DNA from: Vulcanimicrobiota bacterium
Lineage (GTDB): Bacteria > Vulcanimicrobiota > Xenobia > Xenobiales > JADMJV01
Reading direction: 5' to 3'
Length of the DNA: 45,069 nucleotides
Assembly: GCA_019637395.1 (NCBI GenBank)
Contig: JAHBVR010000032.1
Coordinates: forward strand, 1-45,069
In this document: positions 25,217 to 34,340 of the stretch, in pieces
Layout of the letters: the number at the start of each line of letters is the position of its first letter
Numbering within the stretch: the stretch's first letter is position 1
Notes under the pieces: model-generated
Told to the model about the DNA's origin: nothing
What the model saw: the letters and a program-made list of their open reading frames with translations, nothing else
The model's database searches: none
Program-made: the position numbers and the translations under genes

Positions 25217-25415
25217 CAGTGCAGGGTCGCCTGCAGAGTAGGTGTAGGAGCTTACGAATCCTGGGCCAATGTAACAACCTCGGATGTGATGAGCTATCCC
25301 TGTGTCGAGTGCCGCGGTGCGGAGTCCTGACGGGGTAGCCCAAGGTCGCGTCCACCTGCTTTGAGCAGGTCCAGGGGTTAAAGCTCGCCACCGCTCAGGT
25401 GGGTCCCTGTTCTTA
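25217..25415 (+). ncRNA. ssrS: 6S-like regulatory RNA
   Basis: The sequence folds into one long interrupted rod. Pairings are 25222-25226 with 25405-25409, CGCCTG with CAGGTG, GAG with CTC, GGTG with CACC, and GAGCTT with AAGCTC. An unpaired central bubble follows. The arm beyond it closes with GCTATCCC and GGGGTAGC. The 3' side of the bubble holds a small hairpin (ACCTGC-TTTGA-GCAGGT) followed by CAGGGGTTAAAG, resembling the E. coli 6S stretch CAAGGGTTACAG. Length (about 195 nt), bubble and the adjacent terminator all fit 6S RNA, which mimics an open promoter and binds RNA polymerase holoenzyme. A riboswitch for mrp is the alternative. The ends are approximate. Confidence 0.68.
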
Positions 25416-25445
25416 AAGAGAGTGCTGGACGGCACTCTCTTTTTC
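25415..25445 (+). terminator. Rho-independent terminator after the 6S-like RNA
   Basis: An 11-bp perfect stem AAAGAGAGTGC (25415-25425) with GCACTCTCTTT (25432-25442) and a T tract. It lies 16 bp before the mrp start, so either mrp is read by leakage or it has a promoter not visible here. Confidence 0.9.
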
Positions 25446-25461
25446 ATTCTGGAGGAATTTC

Positions 25462-26508
25462 ATGCAAGCGGTTCTCGAAAAGCTCATCCATCCCGAGTTT
25501 CAGCAATCTTTAGCGGAACTGGAGATGCTCAAAGGGGTGGAGAAGAAAGACGGCATTCTGGAAGTCAAGGTCGACTTTCTGACCTTCGCCAGTCCGGTCA
25601 AGCAGCAACTGGTGCAGGCCCTCAAAGAAGCGGCCGGTGAACCCGTCAACATAGTCGACGTGACCGAACAACGCTCCACTCAACCCGCTCTGGGCGGCGG
25701 CGCCCTGCCCACCGTCAAGAACGTGCTGGCGGTCGGCAGCGGCAAGGGCGGCGTGGGCAAGTCCACCGTGGCCATCAACATCGCCGCCGCTCTGGCTTTG
25801 GAAGGCGCCCGCGTCGGCCTGATCGACGCCGATATTTATGGTCCCAGCGTCCCCCCGCTTATCGGAGTCGAACAGTTCGGGGTCAGCATGCGCGATCACC
25901 GGCTGCAGCCGGTGGAAAAATTCGGACTCAAAATCATGTCCCAAGGCTTCTTCATGAAGCCCACCGATTCGATTATCTGGCGTGGTCCCAAGCTGCACGG
26001 GCGCATCGAGCTTTTCTGCACCCAGGTAGAGTGGGGCGAACTCGACTTCATGGTCGTCGATTTGCCGCCCGGCACCGGCGACGTAGCTCTCTCTCTGTCT
26101 CAGATGGTTCCCCTGGGGGGAGCCGTCATCGTCTCCACTCCTCAACAGGTGGCGGTAGGCGTAGCCAGCAAAGCCATCGATGCTTTTGGCAAGCTGAACG
26201 TGCCTTTACTGGGTCTGGTGGAAAACATGAGTTACTACAGTTGTCCTGGTTGCGGACAGCCTGACAACGTCTTCGGACACGGCGGCGCCCGGGAGGTGGC
26301 CAAGAATTACGAACTGCCCTTCCTGGGTGAGATCCCCCTCAACAGCACCATGATGGAAGCCAGTGAAAAAGGCATGCCGGTAGTCGTTTCCCACCCCGAT
26401 TCCGCTCCCGCCCGAGCTCTGCGCAGGGTAGCGCAGTTAGCGGCCGGACGCCTGGCCGTGGCGGCTGTGGCCGGCTACGACGCCGTCTACGAAAACACCC
26501 TCACTTGA
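25462..26508 (+). CDS. mrp: Mrp/NBP35-family P-loop iron-sulfur cluster carrier
   Basis: A 348-residue protein. The N-terminal MIP18/DUF59-like domain (1-80) is followed by the deviant Walker A GKGGVGKST at 94-102 and the cluster-binding C261-x2-C264 (SCPGCG). Mrp/ApbC proteins bind and transfer 4Fe-4S clusters in the cytoplasm. The start ATG has GGAGG 7 bp upstream. It ends convergently with the RNase D gene, overlapping 8 bp. Confidence 0.95.
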   Translation: MQAVLEKLIHPEFQQSLAELEMLKGVEKKDGILEVKVDFLTFASPVKQQLVQALKEAAGEPVNIVDVTEQRSTQPALGGGALPTVKNVLAVGSGKGGVGKSTVAINIAAALALEGARVGLIDADIYGPSVPPLIGVEQFGVSMRDHRLQPVEKFGLKIMSQGFFMKPTDSIIWRGPKLHGRIELFCTQVEWGELDFMVVDLPPGTGDVALSLSQMVPLGGAVIVSTPQQVAVGVASKAIDAFGKLNVPLLGLVENMSYYSCPGCGQPDNVFGHGGAREVAKNYELPFLGEIPLNSTMMEASEKGMPVVVSHPDSAPARALRRVAQLAAGRLAVAAVAGYDAVYENTLT

Positions 26509-27634
26509 GCGAAGAGTAACAGTCCCAAAGGGCCTGGCCAAACTTGGCCATACGCCATTCTTCCATGCCCTCGATGCGACCCAGCGCCTCCAAAGAATCG
26601 GGCTGAGCCAGCACCAGGGCCTTGAGAGAACGATTGGTAAAGACCCGGTCAGGCTCTATGCTCAACTCCTGGGCTTTCAGGTTGCGCCATTGGCGCAGTT
26701 TCTCGAAGCGCTCCAACTGGCGACCGCGCAAGTATGGCTCGGGGGCCGGAACAGCGCTGGCCTGGAACGGGTTTTGGGCGGCTGCTTCGGTGACCCGGCA
26801 GATGGCTGCCGCATGACGCTGCACGGTGAAGTGACGGAAATGCGCTTTCATTGCCTCCGGCCCTTCGGAAAACAGAGCCAGCGGGATCAGCAAGCCGTCC
26901 GGCAAGATGCGAAAAACCGCTTCATCTTGTTGGCGAGCCAACTCGTCCCGCCAGGCATACAGGTCGCGCAGGCGAGCTTTCTGAAAAGCATTCAGCTTAC
27001 GCGCGTCAGCCAGCTGCAAATAGGCGTGGGGATTGAACTTACGCGGCTGGGGCGGACTCTGATTGGTGCGCCGAAAGGAAGCCAGAGCTTCTTCTTCCAG
27101 GCCATTTTCCGCCAGCATGTCTTTGAGGATCTCCCACAACTGAATCAGATACCGGGTATCCCCCTGGGCGTAGTCAAACTGAGCCGGAGGCAGCGGCCGC
27201 AGACGCCAATCGGCTCGCTGAAAGGTCTTGTCCACTTCGATATTCAGAAAATCCTGGAGCAGACCGCCCAACCCGGCGCGCGGCAGGCCCAGCACCTTGG
27301 CAGCCGCATGGGTGTCAAAAATCGGCCCCACACTTCCCCCGATACGTTCCACCAGATAAGGCACATCATTGTCCGCCGCATGGAGGATTTTGACGATGTC
27401 GGGATGCTCGAAAGGCTGCCGCAAAGCCGACAAATCGACGGGCGCCAGAGGGTCGATCAAAGCATCTTCGTGCTCGGTGGAGATCTGGATCAGACAGAGC
27501 TTCGTTTGGTAGCTGAAATAAGAGTCCATCTCGGCGTCCACCGCGATGACCTTACACTGCATGAGGCGCTCCACCAGAGCCTCGATTTCATCCCCCCTCG
27601 CGAGCAGCCCGGAGGGGCCAGACGAGGATTTCAT
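26501..27634 (-). CDS. rnd: Ribonuclease D (DEDD exonuclease with HRDC domain)
   Basis: A 377-residue 3'-5' exonuclease involved in tRNA and stable RNA 3' maturation. The exonuclease domain has motif I VDAEMD (D33, E35), motif II HAADNDVPYL and motif III DYAQGDTRYL. An HRDC-like domain is visible near 300-365 (LRQWRNLKAQELSIEPDRVFTN). ATG 27634 is chosen over TTG 27643; neither has a good Shine-Dalgarno sequence. It is divergent from tRNA-Leu, which would be a natural type of substrate. Confidence 0.92.
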   Translation of the reverse strand: MKSSSGPSGLLARGDEIEALVERLMQCKVIAVDAEMDSYFSYQTKLCLIQISTEHEDALIDPLAPVDLSALRQPFEHPDIVKILHAADNDVPYLVERIGGSVGPIFDTHAAAKVLGLPRAGLGGLLQDFLNIEVDKTFQRADWRLRPLPPAQFDYAQGDTRYLIQLWEILKDMLAENGLEEEALASFRRTNQSPPQPRKFNPHAYLQLADARKLNAFQKARLRDLYAWRDELARQQDEAVFRILPDGLLIPLALFSEGPEAMKAHFRHFTVQRHAAAICRVTEAAAQNPFQASAVPAPEPYLRGRQLERFEKLRQWRNLKAQELSIEPDRVFTNRSLKALVLAQPDSLEALGRIEGMEEWRMAKFGQALWDCYSSLK

Positions 27635-27685
27635 TGGGCGCAAGTGTTCGACTCGGGCTCCAGAGAACCCTGTATCAGGCTTTGG

Positions 27686-27713
27686 TTGACAAGCAAATCG
27701 CGTCTGCTATAAT
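27686..27713 (+). promoter_or_regulatory. Consensus promoter of tRNA-Leu
   Basis: A perfect TTGACA (27686-27691), a 16-bp spacer with TGC extended -10 and a perfect TATAAT (27708-27713). It is the strongest promoter in the window by sequence. Confidence 0.92.
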
Positions 27714-27742
27714 ACCCCTGCCCTCGGTCCTGGTGGGCTCAT

Positions 27743-27827
<85 letters not shown>

Positions 27828-27828
27828 T

Positions 27829-27866
27829 AAAATAAAAGAGGAGTCTTTGCAGGCTCCTCTTTTATT
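27829..27866. terminator. Bidirectional terminator after tRNA-Leu
   Basis: AAATAAAAGAGGAG and CTCCTCTTTTATTT form a 14-bp stem with A/T-rich ends on both strands. It ends tRNA-Leu and, on the other strand, the GAF protein transcript, whose stop codon lies inside the arm. Confidence 0.88.
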
Positions 27867-28317
27867 TCAGGGCGCTCAGTCGCTGCTGCATCGCCTCGGA
27901 GAGTTCGTTGAGCCAGGGCAGATCGGACTGCTTGAAGGCGGCCGACTGAATACGGCTATCCAAATAAATCAAGCCCTCAATTTCGCCGCCGCCATCGCGA
28001 ATCGGGCAGCTCAGCACCGAGCGGATGCCGGACAATACCGCGCTGGTTCGTTCTCCGAAGCGGGGATCTTTCATAGCGTCGACCAGCATCTTGGCTTCGC
28101 CCGCCTCCATGGCGTCCTGCAAAATGCCCAATGAGACGTCTCCCATATCCAGAACGGTGCGGGGATCCAGATTGTGGCCGACCTGGGGAGCCAATTGCTC
28201 CTGAGCGTCGTAGCCGTAAAAAATCAAGGCGCGCTCGGGCTTGAGTCGCTCCAGGACGAGATCCAGGCCGGTCTGATACACCTCGGTCGGGGTGTTCGCC
28301 TGATTGAAACGATCCAT
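27862..28317 (-). CDS. Stand-alone GAF domain protein
   Basis: A 151-residue cytoplasmic protein consisting of one GAF domain (RALIFYGYD, VLSCPIRDGGGEIEGLIYLDSR). There is no output domain, so it may act as a small-molecule sensor or partner to another protein. ATG 28317 has a strong GAGGAGGAG about 3 bp upstream. It is 66 bp downstream of mutM on the same strand and may be the last gene of that operon. Confidence 0.82.
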   Translation of the reverse strand: MDRFNQANTPTEVYQTGLDLVLERLKPERALIFYGYDAQEQLAPQVGHNLDPRTVLDMGDVSLGILQDAMEAGEAKMLVDAMKDPRFGERTSAVLSGIRSVLSCPIRDGGGEIEGLIYLDSRIQSAAFKQSDLPWLNELSEAMQQRLSALK

Positions 28318-28383
28318 CGCTCCTCCTCAACTAACCTGCATTCGATTTGCCGGGGAATTTTACTCAAGTTGGAAAAGACCTCT

Positions 28384-29265
28384 CTAGGCCTTCTGACAAA
28401 CTTTACACCAGGTGCTGGTGCGCTGGGCCACGGTGGTGCGCAGCAAGGTCTGCCGGCATTGGTAACAGGGCTGGCCATAGCGGCCGTAGACCAGCAGGCT
28501 CTCCTGATTGGTGCCTTTCTTGCCGTCGGCGTCCACGTAGTCGGAAAACGAGGTACCGCCATATTTCAAGCCCTTTTGCAAAACCTCGGGAATAGCTTTA
28601 AACAATTTTTTCAGTCGTGGCCTGGAAAGCTTCTTGCCGCGCACTTCGGGGCGAATGCCGGCCACAAAAAGCGCCTCATCGGCATAGATATTGCCGACCC
28701 CGGCCGACACCTGCTGGTCGAGAATGATCGCCTTGATGGCCCGGTCGCTGCGCGTGACCGCTTGGAAGAATGGCTCGAATTGCCAATCTTCAGTGAGCGG
28801 ATCGGTGCCTACCCGCGCCAACTCGTTCTGCAGGCGAGGGTTATCCCGGCGGATCAAGCGCCATTTGCCAAACTTGCGAATATCCCGGTAAAGCAGCGCG
28901 CAGCCGTCGCTGAAGTGCAGGGAAATATGGGTGTGCTGGTCGAGCGGATGCTGCAGGGTACGCTCCAATCCGGTGTGCGGATGGCGCTCAAAGGGGGTGT
29001 CGGCCCGGCCGGGGTCGCGAAAAGTGATTTGTCCGGTCATCCCCAGGTGCACCAACAAAACCCCGGGCGGCAACTGGAAAATAAGCAATTTCCCGCGCCG
29101 CTCCAGGCGCTCGAAGCGAGCGCCGCGCAAGCATTCCACGAACTCTTGAGGAGTGGGAAAAATGAGCACTTTGGAGTGGTGGACCACCGCCTCTTCAATG
29201 ACGCGGCCGGGCAGATAGGGCAGCAGCGATCGCCGGACGCTTTCTACTTCGGGAAGCTCAGGCAT
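28384..29265 (-). CDS. mutM: Formamidopyrimidine-DNA glycosylase
   Basis: A 293-residue DNA repair glycosylase/lyase that removes 8-oxoguanine and formamidopyrimidines. The catalytic N-terminal Pro-Glu (MPELPEVES), the Lys in RRGKLLIF, the H2TH segment (VSAGVGNIYADEALF) and the C-terminal zinc finger C267-x2-C270...C287-x2-C290 are all present. It overlaps the end of the RapA-like gene by 8 bp. Length is slightly above the usual 270 residues. Confidence 0.96.
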   Translation of the reverse strand: MPELPEVESVRRSLLPYLPGRVIEEAVVHHSKVLIFPTPQEFVECLRGARFERLERRGKLLIFQLPPGVLLVHLGMTGQITFRDPGRADTPFERHPHTGLERTLQHPLDQHTHISLHFSDGCALLYRDIRKFGKWRLIRRDNPRLQNELARVGTDPLTEDWQFEPFFQAVTRSDRAIKAIILDQQVSAGVGNIYADEALFVAGIRPEVRGKKLSRPRLKKLFKAIPEVLQKGLKYGGTSFSDYVDADGKKGTNQESLLVYGRYGQPCYQCRQTLLRTTVAQRTSTWCKVCQKA

Positions 29266-32134
29266 CCTTACGGGGGTCCAGCACGATCACACGAATCGCA
29301 TCCAGTTCCACTCGGGCCTGGTTGAGGCACTCGAGCGTCTCGGCCGCCTTGGACTGCTGGGCCGCCACCTCGCTGGCCGAGACATTATTATGCTGGGCCA
29401 GGTACTCCAGGCGCTGCTGCTCGGCCTCCAGTTGCTCGCTGGCCTGCCGAACCGCTGCTTGAATCTGGCCGCCCAGGCGCTGCTGAGCCTCAGCCACGGC
29501 GGTTTCTTGCATCTGCGGGAGACGAGCCAAAGTCGGGCCCGCCAGGCGGGTCCACAGAGCGTTGCCCAGGCTGTGCAGTTTGCCGGGCTGCAAATCGTCG
29601 CGCACTTTGCCTTTCATGTCCACGTTGATAACCAGCGGGGTGGGCGCCAGATAGCGGTGCAGGTCCAACCGGGCCGGACCGACCGCTTGCAAAAGGAACA
29701 AGAACTGCACCATCAAATTCTGCTCGGGCGCCCCCTCCCAAAGCCCGGTGCAGGCTTTGCCTTCGGCTTGATCCAGTAAAAGCCCCAGCGTGCCCTCTAC
29801 TAATGGATGGTCCATGCTGAGGAACTGGACTTCCTCGCGAGCCAGGGCCATGGAGCGGTCGTAGGTGGCCAGGTAGCCGCCGTCGCGCAGCCCTGGATAG
29901 GGATCGACCTTCATGAGGTCGCCCGCCTTGATCTTGAGCAGGCCGGGAGTGGCCAGTTCTTCTTCGACTACTCCGAAGTGCTCCAGCATATCGCTGATGC
30001 AGTTTTTGAGGGGCTCGACCGGCGCGGCCACGATTTCGGCGACCAGGGCTTCTCCCAACGGTTGGTCGTAGGAATTGATGTCCACCAGAAAGTCGACATT
30101 GGCCTGCACGTTGTTAAGATGCTCGGCCAGCACTTCTTTGGTGTGCTCCAGGAAGACTTCCAGCTCCGCCTGGCGTCCTTTGTTGCGGGGCGTGAAGGCT
30201 TGCAGCATGGCAAAAAGGCTCTCCTGCAGGCGATCCATGAGCGGATCGCCGCTGGGTAAGGGGCGCTCGAAGACCCCGGTCAGCTTATGCCATTCGAAGA
30301 GCGCCTGACCGGGAGTCCCCTCCACGTAGGGAACGGCCACCTGGATGGTGCCTTTCTGACCGATGCGATCCAGACGTCCGATACGCTGTTCGAGAGCGTC
30401 CGGATGCACTGGCAAATCAAATAGCAGTAGATGGCTGCAGAATTGGAAATTGCGCCCTTCACCGCCGATTTCGCTGCACAGCAGCACCTGAGCGCCGTCG
30501 TCTTCGGCGAAATAGGCCGCCTGGCGATCGCGCTCGATCAGGGACAACTCTTCGTGGAAGACGGCCACTTTCAAGCCGGTCTTCTCGCGGAAAAATTTTT
30601 CCAGGCGGAGCACTGCTTTCACCTTGGAGGCCATCACCACCACTTTGGTCCCCGCAGGCAGAGAGCGGATCCACTCGACGGTCCACATCCAGCGCGGATC
30701 ATCTTTAAGAACCGGCTTGGCGCGCTCCCCGCCGCCTACCGCCACCGGGGTGCGCTGCAGCAGGCGCTCCAACTGCGCCACCTCAGGGTAGATTTCGGCG
30801 TTCTTCCAACTGCCCGGGCAGGGCAGCGGAAAAGCCTGCAGGTTGCGCCCGGGAAAACCGGTCAGGCGTTCGCGGCGATTGCGCACCAGCACGCGGCCCG
30901 TGCCGTGCCGGTCCACCAGTAGCGGCAGCGCCTTGTCGGGATGGTCCAGACACTCGTGCAGGTCGTGGTCGTCCGGGAAAAGCTTGCGCAGCTCTTTAGC
31001 GGCCGTTTTCGAGCCCTGGGAAAGGGCCCGGGCGGCGTTGCCGACCTGCATTAAATGCTTATTTTCCTCGAGAAAGTCGTCCAGGCGCGCAAACCGGTCG
31101 GGATCGACCAGGTGCATGAGGGCAAACTGCGTCTCCAGACCCTGGCGCAGCGGAGTGGCCGTCAACAAAAGCAGACCTCGTGAGCGCTGGGCCAGAGCCT
31201 GCACGCAGCGATACTCCTGGCTGACCTGGGTGCGCGACCAGCGCAGATGGTGCGCTTCGTCGACAATCAGCAGGTCCCAGGGGGTTTCCAAGGCCATCTG
31301 CAAGATGCGCTTATCGCGCAGCATTTCGATAGGCGCGATGATGCGCGAAGCGTCCTCGAAAGGATTTTCGATCTCGTCTTCGCCGCCACCACCCATCATG
31401 GGGGTTTCGTCGACCAGTCCCTCCAGCTCGCTATGAGCCACCTTGAAGAGTTCATTAAAGCGGCGGTAAAGTTCGGTCAGCCACTGATGCACCAGCGAAG
31501 CGGGGGTGAGCACCAGCACACGGTCGGCGCGGCCCACGGCTTTGAGCATGGAATAAATCATGCAGGCTTCGATGGTTTTGCCCAGACCCACTTCGTCGGC
31601 CAGGAGAACACGAGGAAGTTCGCGGGCAGCCACTTTGCAGGCGATGGCCAACTGGTGCGGCATCAAAGCCACGCGGGCGCCGGTCAGACCCCGGTAGCGT
31701 TTGCTCAGGATGTCGCCGCGCTGCTGCCAACCCTGAACGCGTAAATCGAAAGTTTTGACGTGGGTAAGCTCGCCCTCGGCCAGGCGCTCACTGGGACCGG
31801 AGGAGGTGCAGCGGTCGGCCAGGTCGGTTTCGCAGATGGTCTTACCACCTCCGGTATAGTGGAGCAGGCCATTCTTGAGAAACAGTTTTTCCACCCGAAA
31901 ACTGCCGCCCTTGGCCAGCATGGCCACCTGGCCGGGAGCCAGGTGGAAGCGGCGCAGAGGAGCGGAAGATAAGCTGTAGACCCGGTTTTCTTGCACGGCC
32001 GGAAAGTAGACGGCCACGGTGCGGGAGTTTCCTTGCTGACTGACAATGCCGAGCCCGAGGCCGGGCTCTCCTTCGTTGCGCACCCGTTGCCCGGGCAACC
32101 ATCCCTGATCTGACACTAAATACTCCTTAGCCAT
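29258..32134 (-). CDS. rapA: RapA/HepA-like SNF2-family ATPase
   Basis: A 958-residue protein from ATG 32134; TTG 32158 is an alternative. An N-terminal RapA-like segment (WLPGQRVRNEGEPGLGLGIV) precedes the SNF2 motor: motif I DEVGLGKT at 180-187, DEAHH near 297, LLLTATPL, and motif VI QRIGRLDRIGQ. A C-terminal helical part with a coiled coil (about 870-940) ends the protein. RapA binds RNA polymerase and helps it recycle from DNA. The domain order and length (E. coli RapA 968) fit. It overlaps the upstream PLP enzyme gene by 19 bp and mutM by 8 bp. Confidence 0.88.
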   Translation of the reverse strand: MAKEYLVSDQGWLPGQRVRNEGEPGLGLGIVSQQGNSRTVAVYFPAVQENRVYSLSSAPLRRFHLAPGQVAMLAKGGSFRVEKLFLKNGLLHYTGGGKTICETDLADRCTSSGPSERLAEGELTHVKTFDLRVQGWQQRGDILSKRYRGLTGARVALMPHQLAIACKVAARELPRVLLADEVGLGKTIEACMIYSMLKAVGRADRVLVLTPASLVHQWLTELYRRFNELFKVAHSELEGLVDETPMMGGGGEDEIENPFEDASRIIAPIEMLRDKRILQMALETPWDLLIVDEAHHLRWSRTQVSQEYRCVQALAQRSRGLLLLTATPLRQGLETQFALMHLVDPDRFARLDDFLEENKHLMQVGNAARALSQGSKTAAKELRKLFPDDHDLHECLDHPDKALPLLVDRHGTGRVLVRNRRERLTGFPGRNLQAFPLPCPGSWKNAEIYPEVAQLERLLQRTPVAVGGGERAKPVLKDDPRWMWTVEWIRSLPAGTKVVVMASKVKAVLRLEKFFREKTGLKVAVFHEELSLIERDRQAAYFAEDDGAQVLLCSEIGGEGRNFQFCSHLLLFDLPVHPDALEQRIGRLDRIGQKGTIQVAVPYVEGTPGQALFEWHKLTGVFERPLPSGDPLMDRLQESLFAMLQAFTPRNKGRQAELEVFLEHTKEVLAEHLNNVQANVDFLVDINSYDQPLGEALVAEIVAAPVEPLKNCISDMLEHFGVVEEELATPGLLKIKAGDLMKVDPYPGLRDGGYLATYDRSMALAREEVQFLSMDHPLVEGTLGLLLDQAEGKACTGLWEGAPEQNLMVQFLFLLQAVGPARLDLHRYLAPTPLVINVDMKGKVRDDLQPGKLHSLGNALWTRLAGPTLARLPQMQETAVAEAQQRLGGQIQAAVRQASEQLEAEQQRLEYLAQHNNVSASEVAAQQSKAAETLECLNQARVELDAIRVIVLDPRKDA

Positions 32135-33057
32135 GGGCGTGAAAAATACCGGTCCCAACTATCCGTGACCAGCGCCACCACCGGCCCGCCGGTCTCGGGC
32201 AGAGCCGCGCGGCGCAGAGCCGCGGCCACCGCGGTTCCCGAGGAGCCTCCTACCCAAAGCCCTTCGCTTCGAATCAGTTGGCGGGTGACCTGGAAACTTT
32301 CCTCGTCGCTCACCGTCTCGACCGCGTCGATTATCTGGAATTCCAGATTTTCCGGCGCCTGGCTGGCGCCGATGCCTTCTACCTGATAGGGCCCGTCGCC
32401 ACTGTATTTTCCGGTTAAAGCATAGCTTCCCAACTGGGAGCCCAGCGGATCGGCCAGCACCACCTGCAGACGGGGATTCTGTTCTTTGAGAAAGCGCCCG
32501 GCGCCGCTCAAGCTGCCGCCGGTCCCGGCGCCGGCCACGAAGGCCATGACCCGGCCCTGGGACTGTTTCCAGATCTCGGGCCCGGTGGTCTCATAGTGAA
32601 TGCGGGGATTGGCGGGATTGGCGAACTGCTCGGTGAGAAACCAGCCCTTTTCGCGAGCCAGGCGGGCGGCCACCTGACGAAAGTTATCCGGTGAATCAGG
32701 CGGAGCGTTGGGCGTGATGATCACTTCCGCCCCCAGCATGGCCAGGGCATCCCGCTTGTCCTGGCTCATTTTCTCCGGCATCACGCAGACCACCCGGTAG
32801 CCGCGCGCCAGCCCCACCAGAGCCAATCCCATGCCGGTGTTGCCGGCGGTGGCTTCGATCAGGGTCTGGCCCGGCTTGATTGTCCCTTCCCTTTCGGCGG
32901 TGTTGATGATAGCGGCGGCCAGGCGGTCTTTAAGGCTGCCGCCGGGGTTGAGATGTTCGCACTTGATCCAGACCGGCCAGGCCAGGCCCGCGTCCAGGTG
33001 GCGTAAGCGCACCAGGGGTGTATTGCCGATGACTTCATCGATCGTGGGAGGCTTCAT
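32116..33057 (-). CDS. Cysteine synthase / cystathionine beta-synthase-like PLP enzyme
   Basis: A 313-residue fold-type II PLP enzyme. The Schiff-base Lys is K43 in GGSLKDR, the substrate loop is EATAGNTGMG, the phosphate loop GTGGSLSG and the late serine loop GGSSGTA. The EATAGNTG form and the C-terminal DSWDRYFSRPWL resemble CBS catalytic domains more than E. coli CysK. Substrate (O-acetylserine, O-phosphoserine or serine plus homocysteine) cannot be decided. No CBS regulatory domain. It lies between a MATE-like transporter (4-bp overlap) and the RapA-like gene. Confidence 0.88.
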   Translation of the reverse strand: MKPPTIDEVIGNTPLVRLRHLDAGLAWPVWIKCEHLNPGGSLKDRLAAAIINTAEREGTIKPGQTLIEATAGNTGMGLALVGLARGYRVVCVMPEKMSQDKRDALAMLGAEVIITPNAPPDSPDNFRQVAARLAREKGWFLTEQFANPANPRIHYETTGPEIWKQSQGRVMAFVAGAGTGGSLSGAGRFLKEQNPRLQVVLADPLGSQLGSYALTGKYSGDGPYQVEGIGASQAPENLEFQIIDAVETVSDEESFQVTRQLIRSEGLWVGGSSGTAVAAALRRAALPETGGPVVALVTDSWDRYFSRPWLRSI

Positions 33058-34340
33058 TGGCGCCAGGGCCTGAAAGCGCTCAGCAAAGTCACCTCGGCCA
33101 GCAATCCCAGGGCCACGGCACCGGCCCCCACGCTGGCTCCGGGCCAGCCTTGTTGAACGCCCCAGCCAGCCGCCAGCAAGGTCAGGCCCACTCCGGCCAG
33201 GCCCGCGCCGTTGACCCGGGTATTACGTCCGGACACGATACAGAAACCCTGCAGCACATTCTGGCCGGCCACCAGCAGAGGAACCAGCAGGCTGTAACCC
33301 ACCACCGTCTGGGCGGCGGCCAGAAGTCTGGGGTCACCGCCGATCAGGAGCGCCAGTAGTTGCCGGCCGGCTCCGCTGTGCCCCAGCAGCGTCAGTAACA
33401 GCGAGCAGGATCCGCCGGCCAGCAGGCCGAGGGCGGCCAGACGCGCTGCCGGAACCTGGCGGGCGTATTTGATAACCAATTGTTGCACCATGCGGCTCAG
33501 GTTAGCAATCAGAATCACGAACCCCCAGGAGGCCGACCAGGCGGCCAGGGCCAGCTCCGAATCCTGAGCGCGGGCCAGCACGGCCACCAGAGCGGCGCGT
33601 CCACCCCACATCAACAGCATGGTCAAGGCCAGGGGCGCGTAGTAGGCGCTCACTCCTGGAAGGTCGGTAGGCAGAGGAGCTGCCGGCTCTTGATCAGGCA
33701 ACGGCTGCTGGCGAGTCCAATAGACGACCAGCCAGGCCTCCACCCACAGGCCGCCCATCAATGCCAGGGCCCCCAAACTGGCGCCCGCCAGACCCAGTCG
33801 CGAGCCGAGCAGCAAAGTCAGGGCAAAGGCGGCCACCCGAAAAATAGAAGCCAGGCCCATGAACTTGCCGCGCCCCTGCAAGATCAGCTGCCCCTGATGA
33901 ATGCGCCGCCAGGCGATGACGGCGGGCCAAAGGCACATCAGCAATAGCGGAAGACGCGTGGCGGCGGCCACCGGCGCCACCAGACTGAAGATCGCGTCGG
34001 TCAGCCAGGCATGCACGGCGGGTAGACTCAGGAGCAGAAACAGCGCCGTCAGGAGGCTCGACAACAGCAGCACAAAACGCGCCAGAGCGCGGCGCGAGGG
34101 CGCCCAGCCGGAGAGAGCGGTGGAGGCGTGCAACACCATGATGATCGGACTCTCTAGAAAATTAGCCAGAGCCTTGACCACCCCGAGAGCGGCCAACTGC
34201 ACCTCGGGCCCGGGCATCCTGGTCAGCGTTACGGCCAGCAACGGATCGGCCACAGCCATGGCCGCGTCCGAAAGAGAGAGCGGCACGAGTTGCCGGGCAA
34301 GTTGGCCCAGCCCGGGTTCCGAGCTAGCCTGGGGAGTCAC
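33054..34340 (-). CDS. MATE-like multidrug/metabolite transporter (MOP superfamily)
   Basis: A 428-residue, very hydrophobic protein with about 12 membrane helices. The internal repeat, the early PLSLSDAAMAVADPLLAV segment and the overall spacing resemble MATE/MOP exporters, although identity is weak by eye. The start is GTG 34340, overlapping the SbnA-like gene by 17 bp; no Shine-Dalgarno sequence is visible. Being coupled between two PLP-dependent amino-acid enzymes, it may export their product. That role is inference. Confidence 0.75.
   Translation of the reverse strand: MTPQASSEPGLGQLARQLVPLSLSDAAMAVADPLLAVTLTRMPGPEVQLAALGVVKALANFLESPIIMVLHASTALSGWAPSRRALARFVLLLSSLLTALFLLLSLPAVHAWLTDAIFSLVAPVAAATRLPLLLMCLWPAVIAWRRIHQGQLILQGRGKFMGLASIFRVAAFALTLLLGSRLGLAGASLGALALMGGLWVEAWLVVYWTRQQPLPDQEPAAPLPTDLPGVSAYYAPLALTMLLMWGGRAALVAVLARAQDSELALAAWSASWGFVILIANLSRMVQQLVIKYARQVPAARLAALGLLAGGSCSLLLTLLGHSGAGRQLLALLIGGDPRLLAAAQTVVGYSLLVPLLVAGQNVLQGFCIVSGRNTRVNGAGLAGVGLTLLAAGWGVQQGWPGASVGAGAVALGLLAEVTLLSAFRPWRQ

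Noticed and set aside
25217-25415. Cobalamin, M-box or T-box riboswitch before mrp
   Set aside because: None of the diagnostic cores (B12 box, M-box or T-box AGGGTGG element) is present, while the single long rod with a central bubble fits 6S RNA.
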